From NCBI GenBank assembly GCA_036417435.1, contig CM070911.1, positions 9,300,001 through 9,364,000 on the forward strand: DNA of 64,000 nucleotides, given 5' to 3'. The DNA is from Inia geoffrensis. Lineage: Eukaryota; Chordata; Mammalia; Artiodactyla; Iniidae. Of the stretch, positions 1-9,539 are shown in pieces (positions within the stretch are counted from its first letter, which is position 1; each line of letters starts with the position of its first letter). The position numbers and the translations under genes were made by a program. The notes under the pieces were generated by a model. It made no database searches and was not told the DNA's origin. It saw only the letters and a list, made by a program, of their open reading frames with translations.

Positions 1-399
1 TGGAAGTTTGTATGGATCTAATGTACAGTGCGGGGATTATAGTTAACAATGCTGTATTGCATACTTCAAAGTTGCAAAGGCTTAAAAATTTTCACTACGC
101 ACACATAAATGGTAACTGTGTGAGTGATGGATGTGTTAACACACCTTACTGAGGTATAATCACTTTGCAATATATACGTATATCAAATCATCTCGCTGGA
201 CGCCTTAAACTTATACCGTGCTACATGGCAATTATGTCTCAATAAAGCTGGGGGGTATCAATATAAAAAAGGAGCTAATTCTGTATCAGAAGCCTATCTG
301 CAGATTGCCCTCCATGCTGAGAACAGTCAAATGCATTTCCCTTCCCTAGGCTCTCAGTAATAAATCACGTCACTTAAGCTTCCATCAAGCCTGTGGGGT
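1..399. other. AT-rich noncoding DNA
   Basis: I recognise no repeat or coding signal. The only local structure is a short alternating TA/CG run near 169-183. Confidence 0.5.
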
Positions 400-555
400 C
401 AATGTCAATGTTCTCATTTTAGAGACAAAGAAACAGAGGCTTAAAGGCCTCAGTGACCTTGCTGAAGTTCACAGACTATTCACGGCAGAGCTGGGAGCTG
501 AGCCCAGATCTTGAGACTCCAAAGGCTGTGTTCTTTTTGCTCCCTGCACCCGTAG
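400..555 (-). repeat. MIR SINE fragment, reverse orientation
   Basis: The stretch follows the reversed MIR order: a 'cattttagagacaaagaaac-agaggc' type core, then 'agctgggagctgagcccag' and 'gactccaaaggctgtgttct'. MIRs are ancient tRNA-derived SINEs shared by all mammals. The copy is diverged and inactive; ends are approximate. Confidence 0.65.
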
Positions 556-964
556 CTACTGGTACCCCAGTGAATAAGAGCAGAGATCAAGTTTGCTTGG
601 GCGAACTTGGGAGAAAGTTGGCGAGGGTAGAGTGGAAAGAGAGTGATAGTTTCTAAAAGGGGCTTAAGAATTTGCCTTGCGTCCCGGCAATACTGACCTG
701 ATGGAGTTGTTAGAACATATGAAGAGGAAAGAAGGGGTTAGCATCGGGAAACCCATCTCTATAACAGAGCCTTCATGTCAGAAGATAAATGTTTAGTCTG
801 GGGAGGAGGTCCTAGAATAAAAGGCCTTTGATGGTGAATTAGAGGGCTTTGAAGATCATTACCTCCTTACTCCAAGAATCTTGATACAAGAAAAATAAAA
901 TTTTTAATGGCATTCATCCTTTTCCAATGCAGCCAAAGTTGCTCAAAATGGTGTAATGAAAACA
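556..964. other. Noncoding DNA without recognised elements
   Basis: Nothing assignable beyond an A/T-rich patch around 890-910. Confidence 0.5.
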
Positions 965-1125
965 AAGAATGATCTTTGGAACCAAACACAATTGGGTTGA
1001 ATCCAGGCTACACCACTTATTGATTTTTGACCTAAGGCAGGGCATTCAGGCTTCCTGAGTATCAGTCTCCCCATCTGTAGAATAAAGGTGAGACTACCTC
1101 TCTCAGAAGGCTGCCAGGAGATCCC
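965..1125 (+). repeat. MIR SINE fragment
   Basis: Contains in order the MIR landmarks 'gttgaatccaggctacacc-acttattg', a degenerate core, and 'agtctccccatctgtagaat' followed by 'aaggtgagactacct'. Forward orientation, ancient and diverged. Confidence 0.65.
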
Positions 1126-1677
1126 TCATTTAAATCTCATTAGCTCACTCCCTTCGTGGGTTCCCTGAATCTGACACTTGCTCTGTTACAGCTCCACACA
1201 CCATATTTTCATTTCTTTTTTTGCTGCTGTCTCCGCTTATACTCTCTTGGATCCCTGGAGATTTCACCTAATTGTATCTCTGGCATCAGTGTCTGGCAAA
1301 GGAGCCACTCTCAGAGTCTCCTCAAAGAAAAATCCTGGGAGACTAGGAAGCGGGAAAGATGAGAAAGAAGGGATTTAGTCTAACCAGCTCCAAAAATTTA
1401 GAATGTGTTCCCCATTTACTCTGAGACCTTCAGCCTTCTCTCTTCTCCCAACCTCCCAAGCCCTTGTACCAACCCCTGCCTCTTACACATAAGCAGGTGA
1501 AGTCTAAAAGGAACAGTTGTAGGGTTAAAAAAAAAAGTATCTTTTCACTGGGGGGTTAGTAAGTTTACAATAATTAGATGTTGGTTTACAGTTGACAGAA
1601 CTCTTTCATCTCCATTATCACCTCTTTTGAGGCTGGCTATAACCCTCTATGGTAAGATGGGCTCACAGTATTAGAGA
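1126..1677. other. Noncoding DNA without recognised elements
   Basis: Short T-rich (about 1205-1222) and A-rich (about 1527-1537) runs only. The two overlapping small reading frames at 1156-1378 are open in different frames of the same strand and resemble nothing known. Confidence 0.45.
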
Positions 1678-2181
1678 CAGTCCCTGACTAACGATGGTTC
1701 AACATTATTTTTCAGGTTTACATGGTGCAAAAGTGATACACATTCAGTAGAAACTGTCCTTTGAATTTTGAATTTTGACCTTTCCCTGGCTAGCACTTTG
1801 TGGTACGACACCCTCTCATGATGCTGGGCAGCAGCAGTGAGCCTCAGCTCCCAGTCACCATGCGATCACGAGGGTCAACAACCGATACACTTCCAACCAT
1901 CTGGACCCAGACAACCATTCCGTTTTTCACTTTTAGTACAGCAGTCAATGAGGTACAGGAGATATTCAACACTGTATTATAAAATAGACTTTGTATTAGA
2001 GGACTTCGCCCAACTGTTGGCAAATGTAAGTGCTTGAGCACATTTAAGGCAGGCTAGGCTAAGCTATGATGTTCTTTACTAGGGCAGGTGTATGAAATGT
2101 GTTTTTGACTTACAATAGTTTCAATTTATGATAGACTTATCAGGACAGGAAGTAACCCCATCATAAGTTGAGGAAGATCTG
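1678..2181 (+). mobile_element. Tigger-type (TcMar) non-autonomous DNA transposon
   Basis: The left end begins CAGTCCCTGACTAACGATGG. The right end, read on the reverse strand, begins CAGATCTTCCTCAACTTATG, giving imperfect terminal inverted repeats. The interior matches my memory of the family with 'gtacgacac', 'gatgctgggcagcagcag' and 'ccagtcaccatgcgatcacg'. No transposase frame remains, as expected for a MER-type internal-deletion derivative. The flanking TA dinucleotides are no longer intact. I am sure of the class and unsure of the subfamily name. Confidence 0.75.
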
Positions 2182-2184
2182 TGT

Positions 2185-2270
2185 TTCACTGTACCAGTGA
2201 GGAAACTGAGTCTCAGAGAGGTAAAAAGGAATCGAGGTCACACAGTTGCTAGTGACAAAATCGGAACAAG
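2185..2270 (-). repeat. MIR SINE fragment, reverse orientation
   Basis: 'gtgaggaaactgagtctcag' followed by 'agaggt' and 'ggtcacacagttgctagtga' is the classic reversed MIR core. It sits directly against the right end of the Tigger element. Confidence 0.65.
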
Positions 2271-3074
2271 GAGGCAAGATGACTCCCTCTTTCTGCGCCT
2301 CTCCGTGCTTTGTCTCTCAAAGATAATGCAAAGCTAATAAGGCTAAAAATAATGGCAGGAGAGAAGTTTCCCTGACATCTCGGATGTGTGTAGGCTCTCC
2401 CAGAGCCTCGCATGGGGGTGCAGCAGGGCCTACATTTCCTGCTCACTCATCAGACACAGGCCATCCAGCCCTCAGAGCAGAGTGGATCCTGCAGAACTGG
2501 AGCAGGAGCTGAATCACCGTGAGCCTGACTGTTGGATGGGAAGTGATGGCGTGGGTGGTCGCATCCCAGACAGAAGACGCTCTGCCAGATGGAGACGCGC
2601 CTGGAAGCTCGGATGGGGCTCCAGTTGTTGCCAGATCCCTGGCGCTGCTCTCTTTTGACTGAATAGGTGGCCGAGGAGGCAGCAGCCAGGGAGCTCCCCA
2701 CCACTCATGGGGTCCCTGGACTCCCAGATCGGGACATGTCCAAGGGTGATCAGGGGCCACACCAGCCAGAGGGAGAGGCAAGGGCACCAAGAAGTGCCGA
2801 CACAACCTAGTTCTTGGTAAGGAAATTTGGGCAGTAACAACAGCGTGGCCACGATGCTATTTATACAACACCCATCTGGTGAGCGCTCTGGGTGCTTCCC
2901 TCCAGACACACAACTTGGATACAGCAAGTATGAAGCTAAGGGCTCACCCTGCCATTGCTGAGCTGCATGCAAGAGTATTCTATGGAGAGGAATCCCATAT
3001 AAGTGGAGGAATATTTGAAATGGCCCTCCCTTTCTCCTCCATAGTGATCAGGATAATAATCAGGACAGCTACAA
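2271..3074. other. Relatively GC-rich noncoding DNA
   Basis: CpGs are scattered and too sparse for a CpG island. Overlapping open frames occur on both strands (2443-2972), which points to base composition rather than coding. A single p53-like decamer, GGACATGTCC, lies at 2732-2741 without a partner half-site. Confidence 0.5.
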
Positions 3075-3325
3075 TTACTCTATACTCTGTGCTAATCATT
3101 TCTAGTCTTTATCACAATTCTGCCAAGTGGGTGTCATCATGCTCATTACATATGTGAGGAGATTTGCCAAGGTTAAGTAACTTACCCAAGGTCACCCAGC
3201 TGTGAGTAGTGGACCTGGGGCACTAAAGCCAGTTGACTAGAATCACTCAGCTGATGGGTGACAGAGTCGGGTGGGAATCGGGTCTCTCTGGCCTCAAGGC
3301 TCTGTGCTGCACACCCTACACCCCC
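3075..3325 (-). repeat. MIR SINE, reverse orientation, nearly full length
   Basis: Reads 'ctctgtgctaatcatttcta', 'aagtaacttacccaaggtca' with 'cccagctgtgagtagt', then 'agtcgggtgggaatcgggtc' and 'caaggctctgtgctgcac'. This spans the MIR tail, core and tRNA-related head in reverse order. A second short core-like stretch at 3245-3260 suggests a small internal rearrangement. Confidence 0.65.
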
Positions 3326-3966
3326 CACTTGCCATCTCCTTCCTGCTGCCCGCCCCAAATCCCCAGAGGAAAAGAGCCCCTGAAAGTCACCTCCAGAGGG
3401 AGACAAGAAGACAGTTGCTCTCCTTGGCCCAGCACTGAGGTTTTATACGGCTTCAATGCTCTGGAACTTGTAGGCAAATGTTACTCTCTTGTCTCTGGCA
3501 AATCCAACTGCACACTTTGTTTTCACAAAGCCCTACTGAGACACACGGAGGATGGGGGGCCACTCTTCCTACTACCCCCAGCTTCCCCGGCTCTTTCTCT
3601 TCCCGTCCTGTTCTTTCTCAGGAGCACGTCCAGGCAACGCCAGCCAGCAGCACGGGAGTCAGAGCAGGACCGCGAGTGCGCTTGCCATCACCATGCTCCT
3701 CCAGCCTGCGGGGGAGGGAGCCCTGGGGAGCCCTGGGGAGCCCGTCAGGATTGGAAGAAACTCTAGGAAGTTGTTTGTTTAGGTTCGCCCCCAACCCTGT
3801 CTGGGGTGGGAAGAAAAGAGGGCCGGAGAAAGGATCTCCGAACCCCTCTCAGTGCATTTATAGACATAAACGAAAAGAGAAAATTATAGATCTATAAATC
3901 TAACCAAATTTGGAAAAAATGCCAGGAAAAGAAGCACTAAGTGCTTATAAATTACTTTAATCCGAT
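3326..3966. other. Noncoding DNA with a short 10-bp repeat
   Basis: A 177-codon frame (3233-3766) crosses the MIR boundary and overlaps two other same-strand frames, so I do not accept it as a gene. At about 3717-3746 the decamer GGGAGCCCTG occurs nearly three times in tandem. AT-rich from 3850 on. Confidence 0.5.
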
Positions 3967-4174
3967 GAGAAAGAAGGAAAGGGCTTCCCTGGTGGCGCAG
4001 GGGTTGAGAGTCCGCCTGCCGATGCAGGGGACACGGGTTCGTGCCCCGGTCCGAGAAGATCCCACATGCCGCGGAGCGGCTGGCCCCGTGAGCCATGGCC
4101 GCTTAGCCTGCGCGTCTGGAGCCTGCGCTCCGCAACGGGAGAGACCACGGCAGTGAGAGGCCCACGTACCACTG

Positions 4175-4206
<32 letters not shown>

Positions 4207-4216
4207 GAAGGAAAGG
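3967..4216 (+). mobile_element. CHR-type cetacean SINE, copy 1 (body 3981-4174, A tail to 4200)
   Basis: Starts GGGCTTCCCTGGTGGCGCAG. A tRNA-derived head with the B-box-like GGTTCGTGCCCCGG is followed by 'ccgcggagcggctggccc', 'gagccatggccgc' and a 26-base A tail (4175-4200). The duplication GAGAAAGAAGGAAA flanks it at 3967-3980 and 4201-4214, a clean LINE-driven insertion. The perfect duplication and intact A tail suggest a fairly young copy. It encodes no protein; frames through it are by chance. Confidence 0.93.
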
Positions 4217-4334
4217 AGGGAACAAGGGAGGGGGGAGGGGGAAAATGGATAAAGGAAACCAGTGTTTACTGAATACACTTATGTGTCTCCCACGATGGTG
4301 GGTGCTCTGAGACCAGAATGAGAGGCGGGTTTTG

Positions 4335-4470
4335 TTTTTAGTTCAGATTCATCATTAAATGATGTGTGACTTTTGGCAAGTATTTTCCCTCTCTGGGCTT
4401 TGGTTTTCCATTTCATAAAGGGTTGGGGCAGAGGATCTCTAACTCCCATCCAGGCCTATACGTCTAGAGA
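4335..4470 (+). repeat. MIR SINE fragment
   Basis: 'gtgtgacttttggcaagtat' then 'ccctctctgggctttggttt' and 'tccatttcataaagg' follow MIR core order. Diverged and truncated at both ends. Confidence 0.55.
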
Positions 4471-5589
4471 TGTAGTCTTTATAGACCAATGCCTCTTCCT
4501 ATATCACTGGGAGTTCTCAGAAGCAGTATCCAAGGTCTCATCACGTCATATGCGAGGGCAGCTGGAGTCCTGGAGTGTTTGCTCTGGAACTCAGTGCTGG
4601 TGCTGACAGGGAGTGCCTCTTGTCTTTTGGTTCTAGCATGGTATTCTTTCTTCTTCTCCAGGACAAGGATCTGGCCACTAGACCAGGAAGGCTACGGTAT
4701 GTCGCTGGTAGATCTGAGCCATCACCTAGGATAAGGGGGGACTAAGTAAGTGAGTGGAGGTCAGGTAGAGATGGAGAAGAGGAGGAGACAGGATGTGTGA
4801 GGTGGCAGAGGAGGAGAGTTGCCAAAATGTGTCTTTACGGTAGCTCTGTGGTCAAATCTCCCAGCAAGACCAGCTGGCTTTTTTGTAGGGAGATAGCGGA
4901 GTGCAATGGTCTAAGATAGTAAGTATCATCAAGGGACTTGGGTGCTAGTCCTAGTTCTGGACTAACTGATGCACACTTTTCCTTTTCTCTGATTCTCTAA
5001 GGTGAGGACTGTGCAGGGGCCTCCTCAGTAACACTCTTCCACAGGAATATCTTGGTCAAGTACCATGCAGGACACCCTACAGAAAACCAGAACCACTCAA
5101 TGTGCACAGCTCACTTGACCTTTATGATTTTCATATCTCAGCTTTCCCTAGGGACCCAAGTCATGTTCAACAAAGGGTGTCCATCTTAGAGATGGCTGCT
5201 TTCAGGAGAGTCACCACTCTTCCAGGATGACCTGGGCACTGCGCTGAGCTGCCTGGCCCCTCACCTCCTCCACTCTTCTCTACCTGATCGGAGGTCCTGA
5301 CCACTATTTGGAGAACGCCTGTTGAGTATGTTGCCCACGTGACTCCTGCATCCACTGAGAATTGAATTAGATGTTCTCTGAGATTCCCCCTAATTCTGAG
5401 CTTGAGAGACCTGTATTTTTTCCAGAATCATGAGAGCAGGCATGGCTTCTAAGAAACCAAGATCTTCAGGATATTAAAAAAAGATATACATAATTAGGCC
5501 TTATTTTATTTTTTGTAAAACTATATAATGTGTTGTGCTGAACACTCTAGTTGTAGGGCCTCAGAAGGCAAGGAAGCAAGCAAAAAAGT
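4471..5589. other. Noncoding DNA without recognised elements
   Basis: Mixed-composition sequence. Short frames on both strands have no family resemblance. The end (5465-5530) is AT-rich. Confidence 0.45.
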
Positions 5590-5835
5590 AGAAAAGGAAG
5601 AAGGAAGGGAGGAAGGAAGGAAGGAAGAGAGAGAGGGAGGGAGGAAGGAAGGAAAGAAGGAAGAGAGGGAGGGAAGGCGGGAAGGAGGAAGGAAGGAGGG
5701 AGAAAGAGAACTTGTAGAGAAGGATATAAGGAGGCTGTACATAAAAGATGTCAAGAGGAGAAAGGGGGAAGAGAAAAGAGAAAAAGAACAGAAAAAAGAA
5801 GAAAGAAGAGAAGAGAGAGAGGAAAGGAGACCAGA
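5590..5835. repeat. Long polypurine tract, (GGAA)n/(GGGA)n/(GAAA)n
   Basis: Almost pure A/G on the plus strand at 5590-5710, and again at 5750-5835, built from interleaved ggaa, ggga and gaga units. It produces spurious long frames on both strands: lysine/glutamate-rich on plus, serine/phenylalanine-rich on minus. Such tracts can form triplex (H-) DNA and are length-variable. Confidence 0.9.
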
Positions 5836-6364
5836 GAGATGGACATGCTCCTTGAGGACACGTTTCCAGGCTACAGTCCTGCTGCCCCCCATGCACAGGG
5901 ATCTGCCCCCTGCCCCCCACGACTTCCTCTGAGCAGGAACTTCTGTAGCTGTGGAGAGCAGATCAGGCTGCCCTGGCTGGTTTTCAGCACAGTCCCTGCT
6001 GTTTCTGAAGGATGCTGGAGGTGGAGTAATTAGCACTTGTTCCTGTGCCAGTGCTATGCGGGAGGAATGGGCTGTTGGAGAACACTGTTTGGCTGATGGA
6101 TTGCTGGCCTCTTGTACTGCCTGAGGGCTTGTCTGTGCATTTGAACTTCTCAGCAACCATGGAGGTAATGTGGGAGGAGTATGCTGGAACTGCGCCCTCC
6201 AGGCAGACTTCCCATGGCTGTAAGGAGCCCAAAGAGACTAAACAAAGTAAAGAATAGCGAAGTAGAGACAGTTTTGAGAAGGAAGGTAGTAGAGCCCTGA
6301 GCAAATTTCCTTCAGAATCATCTTTGTCAATTTTTAAAAAATGATTCAATCATCTTGTTTTGAA
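5836..6364. other. Noncoding DNA without recognised elements
   Basis: Nothing assignable. Frames here extend out of the polypurine tract. Confidence 0.45.
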
Positions 6365-6590
6365 ATAAATGAATCCTGAGCTCTGGCATCATACAGCCCC
6401 GGATGTAAATTCTACTTCGTCCCTTCATCCTGAGCAACCAACTTAACCTTTCAGAGCCTCAGTCTTCCCACCTGTATAATGGAGGTGTTACTTGTAGAAC
6501 AAGGATTTGAGATGTTCTGGTTGCTTCCTGGTGTGTTACCTGGCATTCAGCAGGTGCTGAGCAATATTTGCTCTCATGCCCTTCAAGCAT
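6365..6590 (+). repeat. MIR SINE, nearly full length
   Basis: 'ctgagctctggcatcataca' begins the tRNA-related part. 'accaacttaacctttcagag' and 'cctcagtcttcccacctgta' mark the core. 'cctggcattcagcaggtgct' with 'gagcaatatttg' is the 3' part. All landmarks are in forward order. Confidence 0.7.
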
Positions 6591-6761
6591 CTAGTTTCAC
6601 TTCTTTCTTCATATTTCCAATCCATTAGGGACACTGAAGCACAGGCGTTGCTAGAAATCAATCATTGATTTTAAAAAGCAAAAGAAGATTCTATGTGGCA
6701 AATATATTCAGGAGGAAATAGTGATAATGAGGAACCAAGGAGGCCCCATGATGTTCATTCA

Positions 6762-7047
6762 TTCTCTAACAGTGGTCCCCAACTTTTTTTGGCACCAGGG
6801 ACCAGTTTCTTAGAAGACAATTTTTCCATGGACGGGGGCGGGGGGATGGTTCAGGCGGTAACAGCAGCAGTGGGGAGCGATGGGGAGAGATGGAGAGCGG
6901 TGGGGAGCCGTGGGGAGCCGTGGGGAGCAGTGGGGAGCGGCAGATGAAGCTTCACTCGCTCGCCTACTGCTCACCTCCTGCTGTGCAGCCTGGCTCCTAA
7001 CAGGCCACCAGCCTGTGACCCGGGGGTTTGGGACCCCTGTTCTAAGA
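6762..7047 (+). mobile_element. MER1-like hAT (Charlie group) non-autonomous transposon
   Basis: The left terminus at 6770 reads CAGTGGTCCCCAAC. The right terminus, ending at 7039, reads on the reverse strand as CAGGGGTCCCAAAC, a 12-of-14 inverted repeat. Flanking octamers TTCTCTAA and TTCTAAGA are in the position of an 8-bp hAT duplication but match only partly. Interior phrases 'ttggcaccagggaccagttt' and 'cttcactcgctcgcc' fit the family. No transposase remains. It carries a 10-bp tandem repeat, listed separately. Confidence 0.75.
6871..6940 (+). repeat. 10-bp minisatellite inside the MER1-like element
   Basis: Seven consecutive decamers in exact register from 6871 to 6940, consensus TGGGGAGCNG. 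Units vary mainly at positions 9-10, with 'tggggagaga' and 'tggagagcgg' carrying other changes. Three units (6901-6930) are nearly identical, which suggests recent expansion. Confidence 0.92.
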
Positions 7048-7081
7048 GGTTGAGGGTATCTCAATAGCCAGTATTAGCTGT

Positions 7082-7233
7082 AGTGCTAGCTTTTTTTGTT
7101 TTCCTGGCCACGCCACACAGCATGTGGAATCTTAGTTCCCTGACCAGGGTTTGAACCCGCGGCCCCTGCATTGGAAGTGCAGAGCCCTAACCACTGGACC
7201 ACCAGGGAAGTCCCCCTAGAGTGCCAGCTTTTT
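7082..7233 (-). mobile_element. Older tRNA-derived cetartiodactyl SINE, reverse orientation (body about 7091-7216)
   Basis: On the reverse strand it reads GGGGACTTCCCTGGTGGTCC, then 'gtggttagggctctgcactt', 'ccgcgggttcaaaccctggt' (B box) and 'cagggaactaagattcc', with an A-rich tail seen as T's at 7091-7097. The duplication AGTGCTAGCTTTTT/AGTGCCAGCTTTTT at 7082-7095 and 7220-7233 matches at 13 of 14 positions. It is more diverged than the CHR copies. Confidence 0.88.
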
Positions 7234-7759
7234 GTGCATTTCCTTCACCTGCAGTTTTGCTTGTCACTCCCCCTGGTACCTCAGGCATTGTCCCTTATGC
7301 CTTCTCTGAATAGTTTTCCCCATCAAGTTGAACTGCAATAATTTGTCTTCTTAATGCATAGTTTTTACTCTTTTGAGAGCATAATTTTGATTTCCTCTCC
7401 TGAAAGTTAGACATTTATTTTTGTATTCTTCTATTTCTTGCCTTTTCTTAACAATTTCTCTAAGGAGATTCAGCTGTTCATACCATCTGGCCACAGCCTC
7501 AAGAATTAGAAAAGCGTGTTGCATGATAAGAAAGTTCATCTTTACGTGCTTCAGGTATGCGGGCCGGAATGGAGATTCAGAGAACAAAACTCATGCATCA
7601 TCCTGTTGTGTGAAGCTGTTGTTTCATACAGGAGAGTTGTCTGAAGGCGGTACCACACAACTGTGCACACAGATGTAGACACACACAAGCAGAATATACA
7701 ACAAACCAGGAACGAGGAGACCACACTTCTAATTCCACCTTTGCCACCATCTTGCACTG
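7234..7759. other. Noncoding DNA without recognised elements
   Basis: Small frames overlap on both strands (7351-7757) and lack any recognisable domain. T-rich at 7400-7460. Confidence 0.45.
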
Positions 7760-7930
7760 TGACCTTAGAATAACCACCTAATCCTCAAAGCAGGTCATAT
7801 TATTCTAATTTTACAGATGAGAATACTGAGGTACAAGGTTGTTATTTTTTGCTCAATATCACATTTCTATTATAAAATCCAGCAGGTATAAAAATCTAGC
7901 TTTCTTGTTCCACAAATCAAGAGCTCAGAG
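7760..7930 (-). repeat. MIR SINE fragment, reverse orientation
   Basis: 'attctaattttacagatgag' followed by 'aatactgaggtacaaggttg' is the reversed MIR core. The rest is diverged. Confidence 0.6.
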
Positions 7931-9299
7931 TTTAGATTTGAAAGGAGGACCGTTCATGTCTCTGTGTCCTTAACTCCATGTCTGACCTGGTTTGACTCCT
8001 TTAGGCCATACTGCCCACTTCTCTTAGTATGTACCTAGCCTGCAGAATAGAAAAGTCTGGCATATCGATTCCACCCATGGCCTCCACTCCTGGGCTCTCA
8101 TCTCACCTTTCCTACACCAGGGGGTTTACCATCTGACACAGAAACACTTAACCTTCTAAGACTGCTGGGTCCCCTTTCTTCTCTGGAAACTTTTCCCATT
8201 CTGAGCTCTTAACTCCTTTTCCTCTCCCCTTCCTCCCTCCCTCCACCCAGCCCTTCTTCACTAAACTCTATTGTTTGAACTGACTGCTCAGAGCCAGGTG
8301 TGGGGTGGAAGCGCACTGACTAAAATAAATTTGCGCTCAAGCGTTGGTGAATGAAAGCCTCCCCTGTTTCCTAGTTTGTATTTTAAAAAGAAGCATAAGT
8401 AAGCCCAACTGACATTCTAATAAGTTATGGGTCCTTCAGATGATGTGAAATGTGCCATGAACAAACCTGGAATTAGCGGAGTGATTTTCAGCAGTTTACC
8501 ACCAGAGAACGGGTAGAATATATCTGGCTTAAAATTACCACCAGGGACAACCCCACCATTACTAAGCCTGGCCCTGCTCATTTGAAATATGCTTCTAGAG
8601 CCTTTAATTATAAAATGTGAGTGTCTTTAACACTGGGAGAATCTCCCTCAATATGTGTTTTATCAAGAACTATAGATGCTTTTTTGCATTCTTGGTGGGT
8701 TGGTGGAGGGCCCAAAAGCAATGCTGGGAGGCTGAACATGACAAACAGGAGGATTCAATTAGGAGGAAAAACTCAGCATCACCCGCTGGGACCACACTGC
8801 CTCATTCCTGCACTAGATTCCATCTTTGAAATGTCTTCTGTACAGCACTCTCACCCCTGCCCCCACTCCTTGAAATTTCACAGCTGCAATACAGAGGGAC
8901 TTTGAAGGGCGGAAAGACAAGAGGGATTTTTCCTTTCTCCATGGTCATATTTAACAGCCAGTTCCCAAATGGTATTAATAAACATTTCAACTTCAAAAAC
9001 CGAACTTGACATTTCTACATCCTTTCCATTGTTGCTATGTTTTTGTCTTTGTCATTACACAAATGATGTGTATGGTACATGTGGGACTAAAATGGGTTCA
9101 CGTGTCTCTGGGTTCAGAAATGTGTATATTTGTTGAAGTGTCTATAGGTCCCTGAGAAGTACTGGGGTAGTAATTGTTATCGTAGAGATAGAATAACATC
9201 TAGCGCTATGAGTCCAAAGATTGGAAACTCCAAGATCAATATGTGGGGTACAGAAAGTAAAAGTGCAAATATTCTTTTGGCAAAAGGGCTGAATGAGAT
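7931..9299. other. Noncoding DNA with one short pyrimidine patch
   Basis: C/T-rich at about 8205-8260. Otherwise unassigned. The frames at 8617-8905 overlap each other and have no family resemblance. Confidence 0.45.
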
Positions 9300-9500
9300 G
9301 GGTCAGTGGTACAATGGGTGCCAGTGATCAACCTTGCATTTGAATCCCAGCTATACTACAGGCTATCTGAGTGATTTTTGAACAAGTAATTTGAATCTTT
9401 CTGCCTCACTTTTCACTTCTGTAAAATGAGGGTAATAATGCTTTCTTGCAGGGTGTCTTGAGATTTAAATTAAATGATAATGTATTGAAATGACGCCCAC
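9300..9500 (+). repeat. MIR SINE, nearly full length
   Basis: 'gcatttgaatcccagctata', 'gaacaagtaatttgaatctt' with 'tctgcctcacttttcacttc', and 'gtaaaatgagggtaataatg' are in forward MIR order, ending in 'agatttaaattaaatgataa'. Confidence 0.7.
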
Positions 9501-9539
9501 ATAGTGAAGTAATAAGAAATACCTTTATATTGGTCTCTG

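Noticed and set aside
2732..2741. p53 response element
   Set aside because: Only one decamer half-site matches. The adjacent ten bases do not form a second half.
2443..2972. Three overlapping minus-strand frames of 84-152 codons
   Set aside because: They run in different frames over the same GC-rich DNA, with an opposing plus frame and no family resemblance.
3233..3766. 177-codon plus-strand frame
   Set aside because: It begins inside a MIR, overlaps two other same-strand frames, has no domain, and lies in locally GC-rich DNA where stops are rarer.
2271..3780. CpG island promoter
   Set aside because: GC content is raised but CpG dinucleotides are sparse and no initiation signal or first exon is visible.
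3981..4070. tRNA gene
   Set aside because: The B-box-like GGTTCGTGCCC belongs to the SINE head. The sequence does not fold into a full cloverleaf and is repeated with an A tail and target duplications.
3981..4172. Arginine/proline-rich frames repeated at each CHR copy, which resemble a conserved protein family across the window
   Set aside because: They are translations of the SINE body. The similarity comes from the repeat, not from a protein.
5521..6156. 211-codon minus-strand frame rich in serine and phenylalanine, with a lysine/glutamate-rich plus frame opposite
   Set aside because: Both are translations of the polypurine tract, which lacks stop codons by composition.
6871..6940. CRISPR-like array
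   Set aside because: The units are contiguous decamers with no unique spacers, inside a mammalian transposon.
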